Position numbers and translations under genes: made by a program
The notes under the pieces: model-generated
Told to the model about the DNA's origin: nothing
The model's input: only the letters and a program-made list of their open reading frames with translations
Database searches by the model: none
Origin: Phoronis australis
Taxonomy: Eukaryota > Phoronida > Phoronidae
Assembly: GCA_002633005.1 (NCBI GenBank)
Contig: NMRA01000031.1
Coordinates: 1,204,572-1,233,314 of the forward strand
DNA length: 28,743 bases
Reading direction: 5' to 3'
Shown here: positions 19,934 to 28,743 of the stretch, piece by piece
Numbering within the stretch: position 1 is the first letter of the stretch
Layout of the letters: each line of letters starts with the position of its first letter

Positions 19934-22716
19934 GTGCCTGCAAACAAAACGATAGTGATCTGCTGTCACTTGTTCTTAGCCAGGCTTGGAAGATTTCATA
20001 CTGAGATAAGCTTTCTGAGATGTATTGGATACATAATTTCAGGCACAGTGCTTCAAGAAGTTCTTGAGACGGTGCATGCATCAAACAGTGTGATCCTTAT
20101 GTTAAATGGAAGAAGTGTGGATAGAGCAGTGAGGGGGCATATGTTGGTAGACTCAGCACTGAATGCTATCATAAAAGCCAGAACATTCAACATCCCACTT
20201 CCAAATATTGACAGATCAAGTAACGCCAATCCAAAACCAATGAAGAAATAAATTCAGGTTCTTCAGAAATTCCAGGAGTCCGGAATGTCACCAATACAGA
20301 ACACACAGATTATATGCCAAGAGGTGGAGCAGTTCAATGCTTGTACACAAATTTTGGCTCGTCAGAATTTGGAGACAGATTCTTCAGACATCTCAGACAT
20401 CCCAACTGATCACATAACTAGATGTATACTATGGAGCATGCCATGTCCAGCCAGTGTCTTCTGATTCTGAACCTTGGATTACAGTGGAATGCCCTCACGA
20501 GAGTTCACTTCTGGTTTCCGACCTAGTGCCATTGGTATATTCAAAAATGATTGAATCAGAGGATAGGTCTTCAGAATCCACAGTGACAGAGAATAGTTCG
20601 TCAGAAGAATCAATGGCCAATGATATTCTTCATGATGATGTGAGAGCTGGTCTGAAGAGGTATGATGATCTTATTGCTGGCATGACGTCTGTGTGCGACG
20701 ATGTATGCTCGTCGGAGTGTCTTGCGGGTATCCATAAAAAATCAAAGCACATAAATCAGACTTGTCCATGCAAAGTCCAATCATTAGTCTTTGACTACAG
20801 TATATGAAGGTGATTGACATCCTTCGACTTTTTTAAAAGCAGAAATAACGTCAGATTGGGAGCTTCACCTAAAAGTAGTTTTTGAAATGCTGCCTTACTG
20901 TGCCGCTGCTGGTCACAACTCTTATGCAAAATCTTCATACATATACTTGACTGAAGCAGACGTAGCAACTCAAAGACACCCGTCCAGACGTCTACGGCCA
21001 TCAAACCATAAGACAAAGTGACAGATTCTGGGCAGGCTTGTCATAATGAGATAAGACCTTGTAATTGAACAAATACTCATGAAAAGCATTAAAACAACAG
21101 GAGGTTTAACTTGAAGTTTCGAAATGGGAGATACACAGAGTGCACTGTGGCTGCTTTCCTTGCCGGCATGCTCAAGTATAAATGGTGCCATGCAGACTAT
21201 GACAAACTTGAGTTGTGAAACAAGTCAGCAGCATAAAGAATGTACCCAGGCAAGACAGTCGCGTGACGACAAAGACATCTGCAGCATTGTTGAATTCATG
21301 CTGCTAACAGTAATTTTACACAAGTGGATCCACGACTGCTATTTCAGCGAATCCTGACAGCTGCAAAAGACAACAGTAAAAGTTCATCAAGCCTTTTGAA
21401 GTTTGAGCTGTGTGTTGGTTCCCCTGTTCTTTTTGATACATTTGGTCTTCCCCGAGTCGCTAATAAATTAATATGAGCTGATGCACTCTGGTCCAGTGGA
21501 GGACTACCTGAGGATTTCAATTTCCAGAAAACACTGTGATGCATGTAATCGACGGCGGTTCTCTCCTTCACCGTATTCCATGGCCTAGAGGTGCAACATA
21601 TCAGTCATTTGGTAGAGGTTATGTGGATTACATCAGCAAGTGCACCCAGCCTATTGTTGTTTTTGATGGTTACTAAGATGGACCATCAACTAAAGATGTC
21701 TTTCATGTTCGAAGACTGGGTGGGGTGGTTGGAACTGAAGTTCACTTCAATGGTGACATGGTGATCAAGTAAAAAAGGAACATTTTTTGCAAAAAGCAAA
21801 AACAAATGATTCAATCGCTTCTTGTGGAGTTTGCTAGGAAATGCTGGTTGCACAGTGGTACAAGCTCAAGGTGACACAGATGTTTTAATTGTAGAAACAG
21901 CAGTAGAGAACGCAGCACAAGGTCCAACTACCCTTATTGCAGACGATACAGACTTGTTGGTTCTTTTGCGTTACCATGCTACTTCACAACAAATTTCATT
22001 TTCATGAAATTACAAATTTCATTTTCATGAAATTACAAATTTCATTTTCATGAAATTTGACAAGAGACGCCAAAGGAAGAGGAGAGTCTGGGACATCAAG
22101 GAACTACAGTTGTCTCTTGGTGCCGAAACTTGCGCAGTTTTGCCATTTGCGCATGCAATAGGTGGTTGCAACACAACATTACAGCTGTTCGGTATTAGCA
22201 AAGGCTCTCCCATTCAAGAAACTGCGTGATCGAGAATTCTGCAAAAACTCTAAGAGTATTCACTAGACACATGCAGCTGAATCAAGACATTTGAAGCTGG
22301 CAAGAGTTGTATCTGTGCTTCATGGCGGTACTGGCTCTGGAAATTTGGATGATTTGCGATACAGGCAATTTGTGGATGAGGTGTCGGACTAGCCACAGCC
22401 CAAATACAGTCATTATCACCACCTTTCTTCAGTAGCTAAATTCCATGCTGCCGGGACATATTATCAAGAGCAAGAGCGGTCAAGTTTCCGTGGCAGTGGC
22501 CTAGACTCGCTGTATTGGGGATGGATGCTGGCAGGTGGAAAATTCATTCCCACGACGACGGACCATTCAGCAGCACCAGAGAACCTGCTGAAAGTAGTGA
22601 GTTGCTCGTGTAAGACCAACTGCAGTTCCAAGAGATGTAATTGCAAAAAGTTAGGATAGGTGTACTCGGTTGCATGTGGAGAATGCCGTGGTTTTAGCTG
22701 CAGCAATTCATTCTGA
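19934..22716 (+). pseudogene. Degenerate Academ-type transposase/XPG-PIN-like nuclease gene
   Basis: The reading frame is broken by many stops and shifts, but fragments lie in a single order. Near 19,980 is LARLGRFHTEISFLRCIGYI and on to AVRGHMLVDSALN. A Ser- and acid-rich piece lies at 20,454-20,807. Near 20,842 is AEITSDWELHLKVVFEMLP. Near 21,030 is SDRFWAGLS, then IEQILMKSIKTTGGLT. From 21,549 come IDGGSLLHRIPWPRGATY and VVFDGY, typical of the start of a PIN/XPG-like fold. Around 21,860-21,960 are DTDVLIVETA and ADDTDLLVLL, two acidic metal-site motifs. The end, to the TGA at 22714-22716, has a cysteine cluster (SCSCKTNCSSKRCNCKK and ACGECRGFSC) with an in-frame TAG between its halves. I recall this domain order from many predicted invertebrate proteins. 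The gene is dead; activity would need a relative elsewhere. Confidence 0.75.
21989..22057. repeat. 23-bp unit, three exact copies
   Basis: Three identical units of ACAAATTTCATTTTC plus ATGAAATT, at 21989, 22012 and 22035. Each unit is itself nearly palindromic (AATTTCAT...ATGAAATT). The expansion lies just after the ADDTDLLVLL motif and breaks the pseudogene frame. Because the copies are identical it is probably more recent than most other damage to the gene. Confidence 0.95.
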
Positions 22717-23059
22717 GTTGACAGAGATTAGTTGTGTAAATACTGGTTGATTTTGTATAGATTCACTAGCATTTACAACTAACTGGAAATGACACAGACA
22801 GTGTGGATAGTAGATCACTGAATTAATTGCAGAGAGTTATTTTCAATACAGCACATTTTTTCAGGAGCAGAATGATCCTTCAGTTCAGGCAAACCTGATG
22901 TTTTTGACCCAAATAAGTTATTCGTTAAACCATTTTGAAAATGGCAGTCGTAATCATCAAGAGCCAGACAAAAAATATTGTAATGGATGTGCTGACTTAA
23001 AAAACTCAGGATATGACGTGTCTCTGGAATCGGAAGTTCTTACACGAAGCAACTATTTG

Positions 23060-23652
23060 GTGGCCAAACGCAATGAGTCTAAATGGATTAGTCGACCCAT
23101 GAAGCAAGACAATACACTAATCTGTTTGTGCGAAGTTGTGCGATTCGAAATAGTTTTGAAGGCCATCTTGGAAAATGGCTGATGGTGTCACCACGGCCAT
23201 GCAAAACTTTTCCAATGGATTTGTTGACCCCAAAAATATAGGTAAAAATTTTTGAATTTTTACTCTATCACATTCTACTCTCGAGTTATAATGATCATCT
23301 GCAAATCTGGCGGCCATTTTGTCCGCCATCTTGGAAATGGTGGAAGTAATCGTTAGTGCCAAATGCAATGAGTCTCAATGGATTAGTCGACCCAGAAAAC
23401 CTATGATGCGATGTTTGAAGCAAGACGACACACTAATCTGTTCGTGTGAAGTTGTGCGACTCAAGTAGATTTGGCGGCCATCTTGGAAAATGGCGGACGG
23501 TGTCACCATAGCCATGTAAAACCATTTCCAATGGATATTTTGACCCACAAAACATAAGTAAACCTTTTTAAATTTTTACTCTATCACATTCCACTCTTGA
23601 GTTATAGTGCGTATCAGAAAATCTGGCGGCCATTTTGTCCGCCATCTTGAAA
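23060..23652. repeat. Right subterminal tandem duplication (about 295-315 bp unit) with GCCATnTT words
   Basis: GGATTAGTCGACCC, ACACTAATCTGTT, GAAGTTGTGCGA, TCCAATGGAT, TCTATCACATT, GAGTTATA and CTGGCGGCCATTTTGTCC all occur twice, about 295 bases apart at the left and about 315 at the right, because copy 2 has about 20 extra bases (near 23,400). Each copy holds paired CGGCCATnTTG and AAAATGGC words; the second copy runs into the right TIR. Confidence 0.85.
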
Positions 23653-23781
23653 AACCAACTTCCGCCACTCCGATTCCGGTAGACTTTTTTTTTCCCAATA
23701 AGGGGTGTGAAAGGATACGATTTATGCAATAAAACCTTCTGTTGCAATTTTTTCCGGGTTATCCGTAGAATGACTGGACTA
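23625..23781. repeat. Right terminal inverted repeat of the Academ-like element
   Basis: Inverse of 18827-18990, ending CTGGACTA at 23781, with the TAA duplication directly after. Confidence 0.9.
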
Positions 23782-23784
23782 TAA

Positions 23785-24744
23785 ATAGACTTAGTGTAAA
23801 AGGTCATACCCAGGTCGATAGAAAGAGTATGCTGGCTTATTTTACGGCTTCAAGTGAACTGTCAAACCAATCAAGAGCTTGAGGTTATTTTTCAATCACA
23901 ATCAATGAAAAACGATTTCTTATATTTTGAACTTAAAAGTAAATCGATTAAAAATCTCCCATTGTCAGGAACAGCTGCAATATTTCATTACCAGGCAGAA
24001 TTAGTGTAGTCAAAACTTTTACGCTTTCCAAGACAGTCTGTGAAATGAGTAATGCAGGGATGATTATTATAAACAATATTTGGCAAGATAACACCGCCAT
24101 TAAAAATGTGGCTGTAAATTCCAATGAAAATTGCAGTTGTTGGTGTAAATATTATGCACAAGTCATTACTGGTGAAGTGGGTTACCCGTTGCTTGGATGG
24201 AAACAATCATGTTTAAGTGTTTACAAACTAAAGTTTTCAAAACATATTGGAGGTTATTCTGGTCTTTAAATCAAGTTATGGTTTAAGTTGTCATCTCTTC
24301 CAAATCGTAATATCTTCTACCATGACATCTCGATTGCTTAGGAAGAAAATATAATAAACTACTCCATATTGGCCAAGGAAGGAAAACACCCTTCTCCGAA
24401 GGCTGTCGCTAGCGAAGTGCCCGACACATACAGACACGCCCGCATGGCCTTCGTAACAAAGGCTATACAGCGCACTGACACGCAACAAAGACATTAGCAT
24501 AACAATAAATGAAGAATTGCAACTAAATAAGCATAACAATAAATGGCGTACAGTTACTATAACGTTCTGTCACACGAAAAGTAAAGCAAAATCAGTTCAG
24601 AAAATAATAGAGTAGGCCTAACTGCATTACCAGCAATATTGAAACCGTGAATTGCGCATGCGCGAAAATCACTCAGTTAGCCCCCTTCAGAATACATGGG
24701 ATTCGCAGAAAACAAAGCGTGAGGGTCTTATTTATGAATCAATC
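23785..24744. other. Intergenic, short direct repeat only
   Basis: No gene recognised. AGCATAACAATAAATG occurs twice 34 bases apart (24496 and 24530). The 74-codon frame at 24,045-24,269 and the minus-strand frame at 24,291-24,539 have no recognisable features. Confidence 0.3.
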
Positions 24745-25065
24745 ACATTTGCCGATAGCACATAACATAGATAAGTATTTTGTTAAAAACGTGGCCAAGT
24801 TTCAGCAAAATTGGAAAAAATTTTATGTTTAACATGGTATGGCCAAAGTTTTGGCTTATTTTGTCGCTTCGATCAGTGGAATCGCCGCTAAAAACCCGAA
24901 AGTGCATGTGAGAAAACGATAATTTTGGACCAAGCCTTTCATGTGCGGTTAGTTGCCGATAGACCCAACAGATGTCAGTATAATCAAGATTGAAATGTAG
25001 GATTTTGAAGAAAATTAGACAAAATTTTGTATTTAACATGGGGTCGCCGAAAATTGCCAATTTTG
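24745..25065. repeat. Diverged tandem repeat, period about 204 bp, about 1.5 copies
   Basis: GCCGATAG...AACA(T/G)A, an AAATTnnAnAAAATTTT block and TTTAACATGG followed by CGCC or GGCC recur about 204 bases apart (24,751/24,955 and 24,826/25,030). On the minus strand the same open frame therefore shows two related segments, MLNTKFC...YRQL and MLNIKFF...YRQM. I take this as a DNA repeat, not a duplicated protein domain. Confidence 0.55.
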
Positions 25066-26278
25066 GCCTTTTGATATCAGTTTATCGTCATAGACTAGCA
25101 TTAGTGGGTCTAGTTAATTCGAAGTTTTTGGTTAAATCACTGATAATATTCACACCAGTATACTAATAAACGTTTTCTCTATATATAACAATTTGATTCC
25201 AATGCTTAAGTAGTGCGTACAACAGGGATTAGCCCTTGACCGGCCCGGCCCATAGTGCGGGAGCTAAGAATTCAGCTCTAGGCCAAAGTAGCTATGTGCG
25301 GAAAACTCAGCCACCTGAGGTGTTTACGATCCACTTCAGAGAAAAAAAAATCGTTGTACCTAACAATAATTTGTTTCCGAGTACTTCGGGCATGGTTTAA
25401 AATTGAAAGGGGTCATTACAAGTTGAATTTATGAGAATTGTATTGTTGCATTGCGAACTGAAAACTAGTCGATTGACGGGTAGTGCGAGACAAGGCAACG
25501 AGTAAGGACAGCTTTGATTTGCTTACGAGTAGTGACTCATGATTGGCCAGACATCTGTACTAATATGTTTTGTCTTTCCTTTTCAACGGAATATATTTGA
25601 ACTTTGGTAATTTTGGGCTACAAAATGTAGAACAACCTTTCTGGTGCTTCTCTCCAGTTGACACTGAGACACGCGGAGAGTGAAGCGCTAACTGGTCCAT
25701 AAGCGATGACCTAGTTTTCGCAGAGAACCTGGCGGATGACCTAGTTTACGAATTGCTGGTAATGGAGAATAATATCAAATCTGTTACTTCCTGACAAAAT
25801 TTGTACATGTTTCCAGGCAGTTATATGCTAACAAGTACATGACTATTTGATAAGTCATTACTCATGAAACACAGTCTGATCCCTGATCTGGGAGGTATTG
25901 AAAGAAAGATATTGGATTAATTATACTACCTCGAGACGTGAGCCTTCCAGGTCAAGTTGGGTGGCTACCGTGTTGCTTGCCGACGGTTTAAAATTGCATT
26001 TATGAATATTTTCTCGTCAAAAACAACAGGAAAAAACGAATTAATCATATATCTAGAAAGATCGGTCTCAAAACATTCCTTAACACGACATAACTTGATT
26101 TTTGTATTCAATAAGAGAACACCCAAACCATCAGCTACTCAAGAAAAAAAAACCAGGCTGTGCGAAAATGGCTCATGAATGTATTGCCTGAGATTTGAGT
26201 TGCCGGCTCATCCGTCAACAATTTGGGATCAGAAATGTGTGCATGGCAATATTCAAATATGATTCCAAAGCGTTCCAG
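25066..26278. other. Intergenic, downstream of the sulfotransferase-like gene
   Basis: No gene recognised. GATGACCTAGTTTTCG and GATGACCTAGTTTACG lie 32 bases apart near 25,705 and 25,737. I see no clear AATAAA on the minus strand close to the stop of the sulfotransferase-like gene, so its 3' end is undefined. Confidence 0.3.
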
Positions 26279-27595
26279 TTAATAACAAGTAGGCCGACAT
26301 GTAATAGTTCCTGCCAAACACCAGTCTCTGTCTACTGCAGGTATGCCTAGTCGGCTGCAGAGGTTAGAATATCTATGCATGTCCTTCGTAGTCAAGTTAA
26401 CGACATATTGACTGAGCACTTTTCTGCTTAGGTAACTGTTCTTTTGCGAGTCCTCACTCAGTGCCGTCGGGCCCTTCTCGCAGAAGGAATGCGGCAGACG
26501 ACAGTGCCTCGCTATAGCTTTACAGGCCCAGTCGGTATTCTCCACTAAGTCTTCGTATCTTATCCCAGCAATGCCCAGTGCTGATTGCCAGTGCTCATAT
26601 TCCTCGCAAAGACGATGTATTTTTAGCAGTAGTAATTCATCGAGTGGCAAAATGTGTTTTTTATCGTCTTTTCTCATCCAGAGATACAGTTGACTTCTTT
26701 GCGTCAAATGATCGCAAAGACGTTTGCCAAGGTTTGGGCACAGTGCTTCTACAATTTTCGACGTTTTAAGTCGAGAAATTAGCTCATTGCAATGCATATA
26801 CATTTTCATTAGGGACGTGAGAGCCTTAGCAACGTTGCCACGATACAAAAACATAATTCTTATATCGGGAACCGCAGCTTGAATGTGTTCGTACAAGAGT
26901 GTCGATGCGGAAAACTTTATAAAATAAAGAGTCGCTTTTACTTTACGTGGTTTGCAGATTATTCTAATTGCGCTTCTCACAAGTTGTTTTGCATCGGAAT
27001 TTGGAAGGACTTCATCCGAAATCATTTCCTTGATGTTGAAAAAAGCATGCGGCTCGCTGATCGCTACAGCCCCAGGAATTTTTTCCATCATTTGTGTTAC
27101 AAGAGTTGAACCACATCGCCCTAAACTGTCCAAAGCGACAACGGGAGATTCCGGGTCACCAATTGCTTCCGCTAGACAACTGAAATGTTCTAATGGAATA
27201 ATGATCATTTGGTTTGCGGAAGCGAATTGTGCCAACACAACGAAAGGATTAACCCGGGAACTGAACACGTCAATTCCACGACGAGTGCGCACGAAAATTG
27301 CTTCCCTTTCAGCCGTTACTGTATACAAAGACACATTTTCTGCCAAGACACAGTTCGGATGCTCAAAATGGCTGTGAGAGGCAACAAAGTGCCGTTTGCT
27401 GGGTGCATAGATTGCTTTGTTCATGCACCGAAGATGAACGTTGAGCACTTGGGCCGATGTTTCGTATTTCTGCCTTTTTTCTTCAATATCCTTCTGCAGT
27501 CCGGATAACCTCAAATAGAGATGCTGCAGTGCGGTGAACACCTCACGAACGACAAGAAAACACAGCCAAATCCAGACTGGTGACATGACAGACAT
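26279..27595 (-). CDS. Sulfotransferase-like, single-exon, predicted type II membrane protein (438 aa)
   Basis: Sulfotransferases move sulfate from PAPS to a hydroxyl or amine of a sugar, lipid or small molecule; Golgi members are type II membrane proteins. The protein has a hydrophobic N-terminal segment (about residues 5-24, VWIWLCFLVV) that could be a signal anchor, then a short charged helix (about 34-46). Residues 151-165 read PVVALDSLGRCGSTL, fitting the P-loop-like 5'-phosphosulfate site of the sulfotransferase fold (usually RSGSTL). IRIMFLYRGNVAKALTSL (about 245-262) fits the 3'-phosphate site (usually VRDPRAVALS), with Arg252 and a Ser near 261. The C-terminus carries several Cys. 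An in-frame stop lies 27 bases before the first ATG, so this start is sound if the gene has one exon. The substrate cannot be told. An intronless frame of this length could also be a retrocopy, but it is uninterrupted. Confidence 0.8.
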   Translation of the reverse strand: MSVMSPVWIWLCFLVVREVFTALQHLYLRLSGLQKDIEEKRQKYETSAQVLNVHLRCMNKAIYAPSKRHFVASHSHFEHPNCVLAENVSLYTVTAEREAIFVRTRRGIDVFSSRVNPFVVLAQFASANQMIIIPLEHFSCLAEAIGDPESPVVALDSLGRCGSTLVTQMMEKIPGAVAISEPHAFFNIKEMISDEVLPNSDAKQLVRSAIRIICKPRKVKATLYFIKFSASTLLYEHIQAAVPDIRIMFLYRGNVAKALTSLMKMYMHCNELISRLKTSKIVEALCPNLGKRLCDHLTQRSQLYLWMRKDDKKHILPLDELLLLKIHRLCEEYEHWQSALGIAGIRYEDLVENTDWACKAIARHCRLPHSFCEKGPTALSEDSQKNSYLSRKVLSQYVVNLTTKDMHRYSNLCSRLGIPAVDRDWCLAGTITCRPTCY

Positions 27596-28284
27596 TCTTG
27601 TAAATATTGGTGTGAAGTATCAGATCACGTATCAGTTGCGCATTGACCTATGTAGTCAATTGATATTGTATCTGTGGAAATTGATATCTTACTGATGCAG
27701 GCAGCGAAATACGCGGGTGAACTATCTCGGCAAAACAGTAATTTAAGCGATTTACATATAATTCTATGCGGGCGAGGATAGTAGTCAATGTCCAAAAATT
27801 ACGTTCGGGCAGCGTAACTAATCGTGGCAGATGGCCAACTGAGGCCAATTACTTCAGCCAATAATGACTCCAGCCATCAGGGGAGTCCTATAGAAACAAA
27901 AAAATGTGTCACATATGTGTCGTGCTCAGTTGCAGCTGTCACTGATTGCAATCCAACTGACAATGCTATGAATTAAACTCACTCTCCTGGATGGCTAGGC
28001 TTTCAAAAACGTTAAAAAGTTGTATAAGTATGACGATATTTTACTACAAATCGGCAATTGAAACTCATGCTTGGGACATGCACGAGACCAGCTGTCTCCT
28101 CCGGTTGTTTTAACAACGTTAAAACGTTCGCGTGACTGTACTGAGCCCGTGTAAGCCTAGTAGGCCCGAAACAACGCCCACGTCGCACTTTCGCATTCGT
28201 GTTTAACATGTAAGCGTAAAAGGCTCTCTAATGTTTTTTGAGCGGTAGTTCGCATCGAATTGTGTTTCTTAAGAAGTTTACATT
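27596..28284. other. Upstream of the sulfotransferase-like gene; nothing firm
   Basis: It should hold the promoter of the minus-strand gene, but I see no convincing TATA box or start element. A small palindrome TTTTAAC-AAC-GTTAAAA lies near 28,109. The open frames here have no recognisable features. Confidence 0.3.
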
Positions 28285-28743
28285 TGTAACAGGAGTGCCC
28301 TGGACATGATTATGTAAGTAACATATATGCGCCCTCTAGTAGTCAAGCTGTGTATTACGTATGGAATTTTCCTATGATGTTGAGTCCTTTGGACATGGCC
28401 AAATATGGTCAGAGCCTAGGAGCTATGGGCCTCGCCCTTCAGATCGTGTCTGATTGGTTGAAATTGTGTACTTAAGCTTTGTCTCTGTCAGACACGAGGA
28501 GTCCAGTCGCAGAGTTCAAGAAGCAAACATGTACACCTTCACTCACACCAAATTGCAACTGTTTGTGCAGCTTTCGGGCTCCTCCCGAACTTGGTTGCCA
28601 ATAGTTTAGCCCCATGCAATTCTCGGGCTCCTCCCGAGCTTGATTGCATCTCACCTTTCGGATCTGAATAACCAAATTGCCCCGTTCTTGCACACACAAC
28701 TATTAATCAGCGACTGGCTTGCCCGTGTATCAGAACTGTATAA
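28285..28743 (+). mobile_element. Possible start of an LTR (retrotransposon), cut by the window edge
   Basis: The sequence starts TGTAACAGGAGTGCCC, has GCGCCCTCTAGTAGTC, an inverted CCAAT word (TGATTGGTTG at about 28,450), and then GTACTTAAGC, which could serve as a TATA-like box before TTGTCTCTGTCAGACACG. This order resembles Ty3-type LTRs of marine invertebrates as I recall them. The far end, any primer-binding site and any gag or pol lie outside the window, so the call is tentative. Confidence 0.3.
28574..28638. repeat. Paired CTCGGG hairpins, 49 bases apart
   Basis: TCGGGCTCCTCCCGA occurs at 28574 and 28623; the second is flanked to give CTCGGG-CTCCT-CCCGAG, a 6-bp stem with a 5-base loop. 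Both are followed by a version of ACTTGGTTGC/GCTTGATTGC. The near-identity of stem, loop and trailing word argues for duplication rather than chance. Confidence 0.8.

Larger units (their letters stand above)
18827..23781. mobile_element. Academ-like DNA transposon with long TIRs and TAA target duplication
   Basis: Both ends start TAGTCCAGTCATTCTA (left 18827; right end at 23781, inverted). The terminal inverted repeats run about 160 bp (18827-18990 and 23625-23781) with long identical blocks, for example around TTGCAACAGAAGG and GGAGTGGCGGAAGT, plus small indels. The flanking TAA at 18824-18826 and 23782-23784 is a 3-bp target duplication. Inside is one broken + strand gene with an XPG/PIN-like nuclease core and a C-terminal cysteine cluster. 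A 3-bp duplication plus XPG-like nuclease plus eight-cysteine finger is what I recall of Academ elements. PIF/Harbinger also uses TAA or TTA targets, but no Harbinger transposase is visible. Superfamily assignment is inference; the element boundaries are seen directly. Confidence 0.8.

Noticed and set aside
20454-20807. 117-codon Ser/Glu-rich frame as an independent host gene
   Set aside because: It lies in order between fragments of the transposon gene, inside its TIRs, and is best explained as a surviving piece of that gene.
18827-23781. PIF/Harbinger assignment because of the TAA target
   Set aside because: No Harbinger DDE transposase or Myb-like gene is visible; the XPG/PIN core and cysteine cluster fit Academ better.

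Overview
This is animal nuclear DNA, not bacterial. Coding sequence sits in short exons with GT...AG introns, the intergenic DNA is AT-rich, and remnants of several transposon classes are present. The best guess is a marine invertebrate deuterostome (hemichordate, echinoderm or lancelet-like). The reasons are the LRP1-type receptor tail, the mix of hAT, Penelope and Academ-like elements, and the recurrent TAGGCCTA-like words. That placement is an inference only.

Left third (about 1-12,000, + strand). This holds the 3' end of an LRP1-type (LDL receptor-related protein 1) gene. Seven exons join in one frame (726-854, 1258-1381, 1943-2062, 4305-4393, 5278-5371, 6905-7049, 8665-8748). They encode 260 residues: the end of one EGF-like module, three full EGF-like modules, a short Ser/Thr/Pro/Gly/Ala linker, one membrane helix, and an endocytic tail with two NPxY motifs and an acidic dileucine motif. 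Most of the protein lies upstream of the window. The introns hold a hAT-like MITE at the window edge, a second hAT-like element, a head-to-head Penelope-like retroelement remnant with a GIY-YIG endonuclease, and a ten-copy 29-bp minisatellite. A long non-coding stretch follows the stop codon, and the first AATAAA in it is at 11,976.

Middle (about 12,000-18,800). No convincing gene. It holds an 18-bp-arm inverted repeat, a hAT-like element with a tRNA-like Pol III head inside it, a perfect 37-bp palindrome, and a degenerate satellite-like array.

18,827-23,781. A 4,955-bp DNA transposon with TIRs of about 160 bp and a 3-bp TAA duplication. It carries one long, broken gene with an XPG/PIN-type acidic nuclease core and a C-terminal eight-cysteine cluster. 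That combination points to the Academ superfamily. Both subterminal regions are packed with AAnATGGC/GCCATnTT words, the core of the YY1 site.

Right end (23,782-28,743). A diverged tandem repeat of about 204 bp, an intact single-exon sulfotransferase-like gene on the minus strand (26,279-27,595), and a possible LTR start with paired CTCGGG hairpins cut off by the window edge.

The two host genes show no evident functional link.
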